DNA of 35,241 nucleotides from Rickettsiales bacterium (GTDB lineage Bacteria; Pseudomonadota; Alphaproteobacteria; Rickettsiales; JABIRX01): positions 1-35,241 of the forward strand of contig JABJMA010000057.1 of assembly GCA_018659605.1 (NCBI GenBank). Reading direction: 5' to 3'. The translations under genes were made by a program, and so were the position numbers. The notes beneath the pieces are model-generated. The model ran no database searches. It was not told the origin of the DNA and saw only the letters and a program-made list of their open reading frames with translations. Shown here piece after piece: positions 1 to 8,414 of the stretch. The number at the start of each line of letters is the position of its first letter. Positions within the stretch are counted from its first letter, which is position 1.

Positions 1-1341
1 TGCTATCGAATTAGGCGTAGTATCTTCTTCTCTTATTAGCTTTTGCAAGAATGATTCTTCAGTATAACTATAAGCCAATTCAAGAGCTTCAGACTCATCT
101 ATTGACGAAGATGGAATAGGAATAAAATTAGATCTATAGGAAATATTACTAGAGATGTTTTCTTTTTCTTTTGGATCACAAATAGGTATAAGCTTCTCAC
201 TAGCCTCACTTTTAACATCTATTGTAACTTTAGCAGCTAATATAGTATTTGCTTGGACCGGTGTAATCTCTTTACTATCTCCAAATCCAAACTCAACTTG
301 CTTTAATGATTGGTTTTGTGGATTATTCCTTGAAAGTGTAGCAGCATCTTTTTCTCTTACGAACTTTTGCAAGAATGATTCTTCATGATCTCTATAACTA
401 TAAGCCAACTCAACAAATTTAGATTCATCACTTGGCGAAGACGGAATAGGAATAATATCAGATCTATAAGGAATATTACTTTTCACAGCACTGTTTTCTT
501 TTTTTTCAGAATCACAAATAGGGCCAAGCTTATCAACAGCCTCACTTTTAACATCTATTATTACCTTTTCAGCTAATATAGCATTTATTTGGTCCGGAGT
601 GATTTCTTTATGATCATAAAAACCAACTTTAACTTGCTTTAAAGATTGATTAATTTTTAACGCCTCAATAAATTTTTGATTTTTTGGATGATTATGAATT
701 GAATTATGCCCAATATCTAGAATTGCCAATGTATTATTTTCTCTAATTGCTTCTCCAAAAATATAAAGACCATCAAAGCCAATTACGTTACCAGAAATAT
801 CTAGCTTCTTTATTGACTGATTCTGCTTTAACATTTGGGCAAGTGCAATTCCACCACTCATTGCAATATTACATGTTGATAAATTAATGGAATTAATATG
901 CGTATTAAATCTCAAAGCATAAGCTAATTGCTTGGTGACTTTATCTCCAATATTTGAATATGCAAAATCAATAGAAACAATATTTTTATTATGCTTTAAT
1001 ACCATTGCAATTTCAGATATATCCTGAAGGTTTGCATACCTTAATCTTAAGCATCTATCTTCTGATCTTTCAGCTGCTGTTATCATATTCCTAACTCGAT
1101 CCGAAATACAACTATCTATTGACGCATGCTTACTTTCAAAGGAATCAATAAATTCAGTATGTAATCTAGACCATGCATGATATAGAGCTGTTTTATTTTG
1201 CTCATCAGTAAATGCTATATCTGCTTGAGGCAACTTGAACAACTCTTCAACTTTATCCAACTCACCCCTCTTTGTATGATAAATAATTTTATTATTAATC
1301 TCTGAACGTTTGCTTAACTCATGTTGAAGTATCTCTCTCAT
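1..1341 (-). CDS. Leucine-rich-repeat protein with tandem C-terminal repeats, partial (3' end outside window)
   Basis: The minus strand is open without a stop from an ATG at 1341 to the left edge (447 codons), so the 3' end is missing. Residues about 1-100 are a helical leader. Residues about 100-230 contain leucine-rich repeats of roughly 28 residues, with cores such as INSINLSTCNI and IKKLDISGNVIG, resembling the ribonuclease-inhibitor type. After that comes a segment of about 110 residues present twice, containing ITPxQxNxILAxKV, IDVKSEA, IPIPSS, ELAYSY and EESFLQK. No signal peptide is visible, so the product is probably cytosolic or delivered by a type IV secretion system. LRR proteins are common host-interaction proteins in intracellular bacteria; an effector role is inference. 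The ribosome binding site is weak. Function is not otherwise recognised. Confidence 0.8.
   Translation of the reverse strand, partial: MREILQHELSKRSEINNKIIYHTKRGELDKVEELFKLPQADIAFTDEQNKTALYHAWSRLHTEFIDSFESKHASIDSCISDRVRNMITAAERSEDRCLRLRYANLQDISEIAMVLKHNKNIVSIDFAYSNIGDKVTKQLAYALRFNTHINSINLSTCNIAMSGGIALAQMLKQNQSIKKLDISGNVIGFDGLYIFGEAIRENNTLAILDIGHNSIHNHPKNQKFIEALKINQSLKQVKVGFYDHKEITPDQINAILAEKVIIDVKSEAVDKLGPICDSEKKENSAVKSNIPYRSDIIPIPSSPSDESKFVELAYSYRDHEESFLQKFVREKDAATLSRNNPQNQSLKQVEFGFGDSKEITPVQANTILAAKVTIDVKSEASEKLIPICDPKEKENISSNISYRSNFIPIPSSSIDESEALELAYSYTEESFLQKLIREEDTTPNSIA
20..655 (-). repeat. Two tandem copies of a ~325-336-bp coding repeat inside the LRR gene
   Basis: The plus-strand text around 29-320 recurs around 353-655. 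TTTTGCAAGAATGATTCTTC at 41-60 recurs at 365-384 (offset 324), while AACTTG at 295-300 recurs at 631-636 (offset 336), so the copies differ by small in-frame indels. Both keep the reading frame of the LRR gene and encode the same blocks (DVKSEA, IPIPSS, LAYSY, EESFLQK). The copies are clearly diverged, which means the duplication is not very recent. More copies could lie to the left of the window. Confidence 0.85.
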
Positions 1342-1720
1342 CTCAATATATAATAAATTAGTAGATAACCATAACACACGTAATGCTTTATATCAAGCTT
1401 TGTTATCTTTTTAACACATTAATAGTGTTTAAAGCCTCAAGTTAAGTTTTTTATATATTACTAATTCAGAATAATACAGGGTGCGCCTAGTAATTACAGG
1501 AGCAAGTAGAAACACCAGAAATTTAACACAATATTATGCATCAAACATGATATAAACAAATATCACATAACTAATTTACTACAAAATACCAATAGGGTAT
1601 TAGACATATTAACACACAATCCTTAGATATGATTCTATTGAGAAATATCAAAGAGATTATACTAGATTTATGTAATTAAACCTATTAAACTGCTTCAACT
1701 TATTTAAGATATTTTATCTT
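1342..1720. other. Intergenic region between the LRR gene and tRNA-Lys
   Basis: This 379-bp AT-rich stretch has no convincing gene. It holds the likely promoter of the LRR gene (1368-1396, minus strand) and an imperfect hairpin at 1410-1433 (TTTAACAC, 7-nt loop, GTGTTTAAA with one bulged T) that could be an operator or a weak terminator. A 25-codon open stretch at 1481-1555 is too short to call. I could not identify a clear promoter for the tRNA. Confidence 0.5.
1368..1396 (-). promoter_or_regulatory. Candidate sigma70-type promoter of the LRR gene
   Basis: Read on the minus strand, TTGATA (1396-1391) is followed after exactly 17 bp by TATGGT (1373-1368). This gives a good -35, ideal spacing and a fair -10. 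It would put transcription start about 20 nt before the ATG at 1341. Such matches are frequent in AT-rich DNA, so this is only a candidate. Confidence 0.35.
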
Positions 1721-1796
1721 GGGCGGTTAGCTCAGTTGGTAGAGCAGTTGACTCTTAATCAATTTGTCCGGGGTTCGATTCCCCGACCGCCCACCA
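1721..1796 (+). tRNA. tRNA-Lys (anticodon CUU)
   Basis: A full 76-nt cloverleaf can be drawn. The acceptor stem is GGGCGGT with ACCGCCC, the D arm contains AGTTGGTA, and the anticodon stem GTTGA/TCAAT closes the loop CTCTTAA with anticodon CTT. The T arm is CGGGG-TTCGATT-CCCCG, the discriminator base is A, and the 3' CCA is encoded. The anticodon CTT decodes AAG as lysine. It stands alone, with no other RNA gene beside it. Confidence 0.97.
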
Positions 1797-1900
1797 TTTA
1801 ACTACTCATACATAGTAATCAATATTCACTTAACATACTCAAGCTTTTTGAGGATTAGAGTTACCATGCATGGGCGCTTAATTTAATGATCATTTAAATG

Positions 1901-1941
1901 TTGTACATATCAACTTTATTTAGATGCATTTTAATGTACAA
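1901..1941. other. 8-bp inverted repeat between tRNA-Lys and the dedA end
   Basis: TTGTACAT (1901-1908) and ATGTACAA (1934-1941) are perfect inverted arms around a 25-nt loop. It lies between the plus-strand tRNA and the end of the long minus-strand operon. It could help end transcription from either side, but there is no adjacent T-run. Chance is possible. Confidence 0.25.
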
Positions 1942-2005
1942 TAATTCCTTAGCCCCCGATGCTATATGAGAAGATCAATAATATTTAAAACTATTACCTA
2001 TATTA

Positions 2006-2629
2006 CTAGGATAATTTAGCCTTGTCTTGATTTTTTACTATTCTCTTAACCAAAATATAAGAGAGCAGTAATATTGCGGCATTCAGGATTGCAAATATTG
2101 ACAATTTCTGAGCGACTACATTATCATATGCGAGCACATTACCAAAAGAGTAGCCCAATAATGCTAAAACTGATACCCAAATAAGTGCTCCTAAACTAGT
2201 ACATACTGAGAATGCAACTATATTCATATTAACTAAACCAGCAGGAAGCGATATATACTGCCTTATACCTGGTAACAATCGACCAATAAAGGTTCCAAAC
2301 AAACCATGACTAGCAAAGAATTTCATCATTTTATCTAAACTTGCTTTTTTTATACCAATATATTTACCGTATCTAGCTAATAATTCTAAGCCATATTTTT
2401 TGGCAAAATAATAATTAAATAAAGCACCAACCAAACTGCCTAATAAACCAGCAATTATAACCCCATAAATATTATAACTACCTAATGAGGCTAGATAACC
2501 AGCCGGGATCATAACAATTTCACTTGGGAAAGGAAAAAAACTACTCTCTAAAGCCATTAATAAGAAAATTCCTATATAACCTATAGATTCTATAATTTGA
2601 TTGATAAAACTCAATATTTCTACAAACAT
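2006..2629 (-). CDS. dedA: DedA family membrane protein
   Basis: This 207-aa polytopic inner-membrane protein belongs to the DedA/VTT family. Some members have been linked to undecaprenyl-phosphate or lipid flipping and to proton-motive-force homeostasis. Hallmarks visible are the N-terminal block SSFFPFPSEIVMIPAG and the block GRLLPGIRQYISLPAG, where the arginines are the residues typically needed for function. Hydrophobic segments sit near residues 10-35, 50-75, 130-160 and 170-195. Length is normal. It is the last gene of the minus-strand operon and starts 2 nt after the stop of the trpD-like gene, so translational coupling is likely. Which DedA subfunction it has cannot be read from the sequence. 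Confidence 0.9.
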   Translation of the reverse strand: MFVEILSFINQIIESIGYIGIFLLMALESSFFPFPSEIVMIPAGYLASLGSYNIYGVIIAGLLGSLVGALFNYYFAKKYGLELLARYGKYIGIKKASLDKMMKFFASHGLFGTFIGRLLPGIRQYISLPAGLVNMNIVAFSVCTSLGALIWVSVLALLGYSFGNVLAYDNVVAQKLSIFAILNAAILLLSYILVKRIVKNQDKAKLS

Positions 2630-2631
2630 AA

Positions 2632-3630
2632 CTATCTAAATTCTTTTAATTGAACCAACTTCTGCATTGACCTCCCAGAATCAATTAAATCACTAGCATA
2701 TATAATCGCCGTCTGCAAGGAAGATTTCATACCAGATAAATAAATCACAAAAGCTGCATTTAATACTACATTATCATAGAATGCAGATTTTTTACCTTCC
2801 AACAGATCTATAATACGTCCAGCATTATAAATAGGATCTTTTCCAACTAAATCATTATGACTATTATTAGACAGGCCAACAGACTCTGGATCAAACTCCC
2901 AAAATTTAATCTCACCATTATTTAGTTCACAAACCTTAGTAATACCAATTGTTGTTACTTCATCAGCACCATTCGACCCATGCACAACCATTACCCGCTT
3001 ACTACCATTATCCCGCATAACCTTACATATAGATTCTGCTAAATTAAAATCATAAACACCTATAAGCTGACACCTAACACTGGCTGGGTTTAATAAAGGC
3101 CCCAGGATATTAAATATAGTTCTGGTGCCAATTTTTTTCCTTATATCAGCTACATTCTTAAGTATCGGGTGATATAAAGGGGCAAATAAGAATGCCATAC
3201 CAACCTCAGAAAGGCATGCCTTTACCCTATCTCTTTCTAGCATAATATTAACACCCAAGGCCTTTAAAACATCTGATGAACCCGATTTGGATGACACCCC
3301 CCTATTGCCATGTTTTGCAACCGTAATGCCAGCACTTGCCACAACAAATGCTGTTGCTGTTGAAATATTTAAATAATTTAGATTATCACCTCCAGTACCA
3401 CATAAATCAATTGCATCCTCAAACCCATCTATCTTATTAGCTCCAGCAAAAATAACATCACGTAATGTCTTAATTTCATGATAAAGATCAGATTTGTCAT
3501 TTAGCGTTAACAAGAACTGAATTACCTGCTCTTCTGAATAACGGTTATGTATAATATTATCAAAAATTTCAGTTAATTCTAATTCAGATAATAACTCATT
3601 TTGCTGTAATCTCTTAATAAAAGTTTTCAT
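2632..3630 (-). CDS. trpD: Anthranilate phosphoribosyltransferase (TrpD-like)
   Basis: The 332-aa protein has the normal TrpD length and motifs: the phosphoribosyl-pyrophosphate loop GTGGD near residue 79, then NISTATAFV, KHGNRGVSSKSG, GTRTIFNILGPLLNP and HGSNGADEVT. The family transfers phosphoribose from PRPP to anthranilate in tryptophan synthesis. No other trp gene lies in the window. Its start overlaps the stop of the ABC ATPase by 4 nt (ATGA), so it is translated with a pilus-like and transport operon rather than a tryptophan operon. Active-site motifs look intact, so it is probably an enzyme. The true substrate in this organism is uncertain and could be another base in the family's broader range. 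Confidence 0.88.
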   Translation of the reverse strand: MKTFIKRLQQNELLSELELTEIFDNIIHNRYSEEQVIQFLLTLNDKSDLYHEIKTLRDVIFAGANKIDGFEDAIDLCGTGGDNLNYLNISTATAFVVASAGITVAKHGNRGVSSKSGSSDVLKALGVNIMLERDRVKACLSEVGMAFLFAPLYHPILKNVADIRKKIGTRTIFNILGPLLNPASVRCQLIGVYDFNLAESICKVMRDNGSKRVMVVHGSNGADEVTTIGITKVCELNNGEIKFWEFDPESVGLSNNSHNDLVGKDPIYNAGRIIDLLEGKKSAFYDNVVLNAAFVIYLSGMKSSLQTAIIYASDLIDSGRSMQKLVQLKEFR

Positions 3631-4358
3631 ACTTCATTAATTGCAGTTAGAAAAGCTCGCTCTAAGGTTTTAGCCTTATATTTTAGTTTAAATTCTATAG
3701 GTTTTCCAACAAAAATAATCTCTGCACCATGAATCACTGCAATTCTATCCGATATTTCATCAATATCAGAGAGAATATGTGAACTAAAAAAAATAGTCTT
3801 CTGATCCTTGTTATATTCTCGTAACAAATCCTTTAATCTTATTCGAACATGAGGATCTAAGCCACTCATAGGCTCATCTAAAATTAGTAATTCTGATTCT
3901 GATAAAAACACCGATATTAAGCCAAGCTTCTGACCCATACCCTTAGAATATTTAGAAATCTTTTTATCTAATGCAGCAATGTCTAAATCAAGCTTCTGAG
4001 CTATTAATTTTGCTTTATCAGCATCATATTTCTTATTAAATTGCTCTGCTGAAATAGTTAAAAACTCATATCCTTTTAAAAATTGTGAGGGATAAAATTT
4101 TTCTGGTAAATATGATAATTTTCTACGCGCATTATTATCAGTTGAATATTTATCATAAATTTTAACCTCTCCACTATCTGCAGTTAATAAATCAAGTATA
4201 ATTTTAAGCAAAGTAGTCTTTCCAATACCGTTAACACCAACTAATCCAAAGGTCTCTCCTTGGGCAATGGAGAAATTAATATCCTTTAAAACAGTATTAT
4301 TACCAAATGATTTATTTAAATTAGCAACTTCTATCGCATTTAATTCTGATCCTTTCAT
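3627..4358 (-). CDS. ABC transporter ATP-binding protein
   Basis: A 243-aa single ABC nucleotide-binding domain. Walker A is GVNGIGKT (residues 41-48), the ABC signature is in YSKGMGQ (137-143; the canonical first residues LSGG are changed to YSKG, as in many exporters of the CcmA/NatA type), Walker B is LLILDEP (157-163) and the switch histidine is H194 in SSHILSD. It hydrolyses ATP to drive a membrane partner. No permease lies beside it, which is unusual. It overlaps both neighbours by 4 nt. The substrate is unknown. It could power a permease encoded elsewhere or act with the neighbouring secretion genes. Confidence 0.9.
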   Translation of the reverse strand: MKGSELNAIEVANLNKSFGNNTVLKDINFSIAQGETFGLVGVNGIGKTTLLKIILDLLTADSGEVKIYDKYSTDNNARRKLSYLPEKFYPSQFLKGYEFLTISAEQFNKKYDADKAKLIAQKLDLDIAALDKKISKYSKGMGQKLGLISVFLSESELLILDEPMSGLDPHVRIRLKDLLREYNKDQKTIFFSSHILSDIDEISDRIAVIHGAEIIFVGKPIEFKLKYKAKTLERAFLTAINEV

Positions 4359-5011
4359 AATTTCCCTTCTGTAATTGTTACCTCCTTACTCAATAAGAAC
4401 GTCTGATTTATTTCTAAATAGAAGCTAACACTTGCTATATCATCAACTATTCGAACTTTTATTGATTCCGGAATATTATTATTAGCTATAGATTGTTTCA
4501 AAATATAAACAAATTTATTATAACCCGTCACCCATTGTAACTTAACTCTATTTCTATATACATCTTCAATCTGAAACTCCTCATTTCCTGGATTATCCTG
4601 ATCATATTTTTTACCATTCACCCAAATAATCCAGTTATCTTTATTGCTATACATAATTGAATCCAAATAAAACCTCATAGATCTAAAAGTTACCACTTCT
4701 TGCAATTCCGCACTTTCATCTTCCTGGTCAAATATTTCATCTTCATCAATCAATTCGCCTAAAATAATTGCTGTTAAAACTTTATTTAATTTTTCTATTT
4801 GCTTAGCATTAAATAATATACTCCGATCATTTATCAAATCTGTAATAGAATAGTTATATATATCTGTTTTCATCAAATTATATTTAATCTCTTTTCCTGA
4901 TATTACTAACTGACTAACTTGATCAACTGAATCACCCTTATTAACAAGCTGCTTTGAATATACTTCCATAGAAAAAAATAACGAAAAAATTATTATGACT
5001 ATCTTAATCAT
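4355..5011 (-). CDS. Small exported protein, PilP-like position in pilus/type II operon
   Basis: A 218-aa protein begins with MIKIVIIIFSLFFSMEVYSK, a signal peptide or N-terminal anchor. I chose the ATG at 5011 because it overlaps the stop of the preceding gene in GATGATTAA, giving coupled translation. An in-frame start at 5107 would overlap that gene by over 100 nt and bury the signal peptide. The mature part is mixed, with an acidic stretch EDEIFDQEDESAELQE in the middle and a beta-rich C-terminal half. No family is recognised with confidence. Its place after the PilN- and PilO-like genes matches where a PilP or GspC-type periplasmic linker would sit. That assignment is by position only. 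Confidence 0.65.
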   Translation of the reverse strand: MIKIVIIIFSLFFSMEVYSKQLVNKGDSVDQVSQLVISGKEIKYNLMKTDIYNYSITDLINDRSILFNAKQIEKLNKVLTAIILGELIDEDEIFDQEDESAELQEVVTFRSMRFYLDSIMYSNKDNWIIWVNGKKYDQDNPGNEEFQIEDVYRNRVKLQWVTGYNKFVYILKQSIANNNIPESIKVRIVDDIASVSFYLEINQTFLLSKEVTITEGKL

Positions 5012-5627
5012 CTGTAAGACTCTTAAGATCATGCCATCTAATATCAATTTCAGATAGTACTGGTGAAAATTTAGGGTCTCTGGCAATACGATATAAATTT
5101 GATTCATTTAAGTCATGAGTTTTATTTATACTTAACCTTATTACTTGTGGATAACCAGGCAGCATTACTAAAATATTATATAAAAAATTATATATCTGAA
5201 TATCGCTATATGATCGAATTTTTAATTGCAAAATTGTTGACTCAACTCCAATCTTAACACCCTTATATTTTCCACCAATAATTTCTGGTTTTGATAGTTT
5301 TATATCTAACTGATTCAAGCTATATTTCACCTTCATAAAATCCAGAATCTCTTTTGCCTCACCTAATTTTAAACCATCAAATTCTTTAATCTCAGCTGTT
5401 ATATATTTCCATGTAGCTAAAGCATTGGCGATATCTTCCGTTTTTGTATTAAAATGATTAATTTTATCTTTAATTTTCTTGAGTTGAGATAGCTCCACTC
5501 TTTTTTGCCTTTCCAACCTTTTAAATTTATCATATTCCTTACTGCTAAACATATAAGTACATACAACAATAATTAGGATGATCATAAATTTGATAAGTAA
5601 TGTCGCTTTTAGTTTTCGAATAACCAT
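5004..5627 (-). CDS. PilO/GspM-like inner-membrane assembly protein
   Basis: The 207-aa protein has one membrane segment near residues 12-28, then a charged, probable coiled-coil stretch (about 30-65), then a small mixed alpha/beta periplasmic domain. This is the architecture of PilO and GspM, which pair with PilN or GspL to connect the cytoplasmic platform with the outer-membrane channel. Sequence alone does not give a sure family match. The case rests on topology and on its position directly after the GspL/PilN-like gene. Its ATG overlaps that gene's stop by 1 nt (TAATG). Confidence 0.65.
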   Translation of the reverse strand: MVIRKLKATLLIKFMIILIIVVCTYMFSSKEYDKFKRLERQKRVELSQLKKIKDKINHFNTKTEDIANALATWKYITAEIKEFDGLKLGEAKEILDFMKVKYSLNQLDIKLSKPEIIGGKYKGVKIGVESTILQLKIRSYSDIQIYNFLYNILVMLPGYPQVIRLSINKTHDLNESNLYRIARDPKFSPVLSEIDIRWHDLKSLTDD

Positions 5628-7213
5628 TACCTGACAGGACCTATTATTTGTATATTAATTGGTAAGCTTTCTATTGTTTTCTCAAAGCTAATAGTATCTG
5701 GTAAATCAGAATGATCTATCTCATATTTAGGAAATCCTTTCCTGATAGAGCGTAAAAATGCATCATAAGCAGAAAAGATCTCTTCAAATGATAAGCCCTC
5801 CGATCTAAAATACGCAGCAACTACAAGCTTCACTTGGGTCTCTTTATGCTCTTCCCAATCTATTTCAGATATAACAATATTTTTTGGAACATATTTATAG
5901 AATTCAAATAAAAGAGTTATAGGATCCTGCGCTCTTTTCATCAATTTTCCATGTAGAGAAGCAACATCAATGACTTTATCTTCATCTATATCAAACCCAA
6001 ACTTTTCCTCTCTAATTGTTTCCAATTGCAATGCATATTTATTTTTATCCTTAATACTTTCTTTTATACTCATCTTCTCAGCAGATATTCTGTACAAAGG
6101 TATGGCAGATAAAATCGCTGTAATAGAGAATATTACTATAACAGCTAACGTAGCGATCATGTTATTTTCATATAAAGTAGCTTCCTGTTTAAGATTTGGG
6201 CTAATAAAGCCATTAAACTTACCCTTATCTACAAAATAATGCATAAAAAGTTTATCTGGCTCTTTATCATATGTTACCCCTTCCTGATCCTGAAACAGTG
6301 ATTTACCAAATAAATTTAAATCAACATAAACAAAGTTAAAATTTGGCAACTGGAATTCCTGAAAATATCTATAAAATTCCTGATCAACAAAAAGATAAAC
6401 ACTGATACCTTCTTGTTCGTTAAAATCCAATCGCTTTAAATATTTAATTGTTCCAATAATTTCATTTTTAATGACCTTAACTTTATCCTTAGTGAAATGA
6501 TCATTATCAAAACGGTAATGTAGTAAGCGAGTAAAAATTAAATCATCATTTTTTGTAATAGCAAATCTTATACCACTTGTCTCACTCTGGAAAACATAAA
6601 AAACCCATTTTGACTCCTTCTTATCTTTTGTTTGAGTATCACTCTTAGATTTTACCTTAGATATTTTTTTTATTTCCTTATTTTTGACATTTGCAGTAGC
6701 AGATTGATCTAAAGATACAAAACTGCTTATATCACTCTCTAAATCCTGCATCTCTACAGGAAAGGAATAGATAGCACGTACAACATTTGAAACATTATCC
6801 AAGATAGACAACCAATCTTCTAACGGAGAAACAACCGGGATCTTAACTAAAACACACTCTGTGTTCTTGCTCTTTGAATTATTAGTTATCTTATAAAAAC
6901 CCTTAATAGCATTTTCTTTGCCTTTTTCAGGAGCAATTCTACGATTTATTAATTTTTTAAATAGAAATGGATTTGAGGTTGGGATTGATATTGATTCAAA
7001 TGATTGTTCAGATAAATTTAAAACTAAATAAATTGGTGATTTGGGATATTTATTTAAAAATGCTACTAAAGACTTCATCTGATCTTTGTCGCCAATATTA
7101 GTAATAATTATATCCTCTATAATAAGCTTTCTACTGTAATGTATAACCTTCGCAAAATTATCTCCTATAAGAATTACTATTTTCTTAAATGTTAGTTTAT
7201 GCAGTATATTCAT
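5627..7213 (-). CDS. GspL- or PilM-PilN-like bitopic protein
   Basis: The 528-aa protein has a long cytoplasmic part (residues 1-350), one clear membrane segment (about 352-374, LAVIVIFSITAILSAIPLY) and a periplasmic part of about 150 residues that starts with a coiled-coil-like stretch. This is the layout of GspL, or of PilM fused to PilN: an actin-like cytoplasmic domain that docks the GspE/PilB ATPase, then a PilN-like periplasmic domain. A lysine/serine-rich linker (about 173-203) splits the cytoplasmic part in two. The start follows the GspF stop after 1 nt, and its stop overlaps the next start. I could not identify clear ATP-binding motifs of PilM, so the cytoplasmic fold is inferred. 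Confidence 0.7.
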   Translation of the reverse strand: MNILHKLTFKKIVILIGDNFAKVIHYSRKLIIEDIIITNIGDKDQMKSLVAFLNKYPKSPIYLVLNLSEQSFESISIPTSNPFLFKKLINRRIAPEKGKENAIKGFYKITNNSKSKNTECVLVKIPVVSPLEDWLSILDNVSNVVRAIYSFPVEMQDLESDISSFVSLDQSATANVKNKEIKKISKVKSKSDTQTKDKKESKWVFYVFQSETSGIRFAITKNDDLIFTRLLHYRFDNDHFTKDKVKVIKNEIIGTIKYLKRLDFNEQEGISVYLFVDQEFYRYFQEFQLPNFNFVYVDLNLFGKSLFQDQEGVTYDKEPDKLFMHYFVDKGKFNGFISPNLKQEATLYENNMIATLAVIVIFSITAILSAIPLYRISAEKMSIKESIKDKNKYALQLETIREEKFGFDIDEDKVIDVASLHGKLMKRAQDPITLLFEFYKYVPKNIVISEIDWEEHKETQVKLVVAAYFRSEGLSFEEIFSAYDAFLRSIRKGFPKYEIDHSDLPDTISFEKTIESLPINIQIIGPVR

Positions 7214-7214
7214 G

Positions 7215-8414
7215 TTATTTTATTGTACTAAAGCTTGAATATAATGGACCAAATACTGAAAGGGATATCCATAATAATAACCCTCCCATAACTAATGTTA
7301 AAACTGGCTGTATAAGACCAATTAATGAATCAACAGCATCATTTACTTCCTTATCATAAAAAAACTTAATATTTTCAAGAGATTCCGTCATATTTCCTGT
7401 TTGCTCACCTACTCTAAACATTCTTACAACCAAGCTTGGAAATTGATGGGAATTCTTCAATGCTAAGCTCATAGTAGAGCCATCAGAGATCTCTTGAGTT
7501 ATTTCCATTAAGGTTGTTTTAACTACTCTATTCTTAACAACCTTCTGCACAACTTGTAAACATGCTATAATATCAATACCACTCTTATATGTAATTAGAA
7601 AGAACTGAGTAAACCTTGCTATATCAATTTTGAGCAATGCTTTACCAACAAATGGAATATTAAGTAAAATCTTATCAGTACAATAAGCATATGATTCTAC
7701 AAAGAACTTTAATAATCTATGAACAAAAATAGTAATGAAAGGAGCTATTAACATCGTCACCCAATATTCCTTAAAAAACTCCGAAGATGCTATTAATGCC
7801 TTTGTATAAAACGGTAAATCAAAATTTTGATTTAGTAGAAAATCAGATAGTTTAGGTATCACGAAAAGCATCATAATTGCCGTAACAACGAACAATACAA
7901 TTAGTAAAAATATAGGGTATTTAATGGCTTTTTTTGTCTTGCGCTTGATGTCATCTGACCATTTTAAATGATCAGATAAATAAGCAAATGATTGATGTAA
8001 TTTTCCAGTTTTTTCTCCTGCTGCAATCAAGCCAACAAAAACTTCATCAAAGGTTTGTGGATGATTAGACATAGCCTCAGATAACATTTTCCCAGATTTA
8101 ACGTCATCATACATATCCTGAACTAGATTACGCATAACATTATTTGAGGCAGAATCGATAAGATCTTCTATTGACTCAATGATTGATACGCCAGCTTTAT
8201 CTAATTGCTCAAAATGAGTGCATAACAGAATAAGATCTTTTATAGAAATAGTTCTAGTAAAATTAAAAAATGAATTGGAAGATTCATTTGCAGTAATGAG
8301 CTCTAAACCAATATCTGATAATTTATATTGCAAGTCAGATAAACCATTAGCATTCATAGTACCTTTGAACTGCTTACCTTCTGAAGATACTGCAATATAA
8401 CTATAATTTGCCAT
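7215..8414 (-). CDS. gspF: GspF/PilC family inner-membrane platform protein
   Basis: A 399-aa protein with two T2SSF domains. The first is near residues 60-190 and includes EQLDKAGVSI and FVGLIAAGEKTGKL. The second is near 260-390 and includes TYKSGIDI and FRVGEQTGNM. Hydrophobic segments lie near residues 165-190, 215-235 and 365-390. Family members form the membrane platform on which the GspE/PilB ATPase acts to assemble pilins or pseudopilins. Length is normal. The ATG overlaps the GspE stop by 1 nt (TAATG). Whether the machine is a type IV pilus, a competence pseudopilus or a type II secretion system cannot be settled from this protein. Confidence 0.93.
   Translation of the reverse strand: MANYSYIAVSSEGKQFKGTMNANGLSDLQYKLSDIGLELITANESSNSFFNFTRTISIKDLILLCTHFEQLDKAGVSIIESIEDLIDSASNNVMRNLVQDMYDDVKSGKMLSEAMSNHPQTFDEVFVGLIAAGEKTGKLHQSFAYLSDHLKWSDDIKRKTKKAIKYPIFLLIVLFVVTAIMMLFVIPKLSDFLLNQNFDLPFYTKALIASSEFFKEYWVTMLIAPFITIFVHRLLKFFVESYAYCTDKILLNIPFVGKALLKIDIARFTQFFLITYKSGIDIIACLQVVQKVVKNRVVKTTLMEITQEISDGSTMSLALKNSHQFPSLVVRMFRVGEQTGNMTESLENIKFFYDKEVNDAVDSLIGLIQPVLTLVMGGLLLWISLSVFGPLYSSFSTIK

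Noticed and set aside
155-576. Two plus-strand open frames of 77 and 63 codons
   Set aside because: They lie antisense inside the long LRR frame, and their similarity to each other comes from the tandem repeat of that gene. No ribosome binding site.
1481-1555. 25-codon frame from GTG starting VRLVITGASRN
   Set aside because: It recalls the start of a short-chain dehydrogenase but stops after 25 codons, lacks a ribosome binding site and has no continuation in other frames.
5012-5107. 32-residue N-terminal extension of the PilP-like protein
   Set aside because: It would overlap the preceding gene by over 100 nt and bury a good signal peptide. The coupled ATG at 5011 explains the sequence better.
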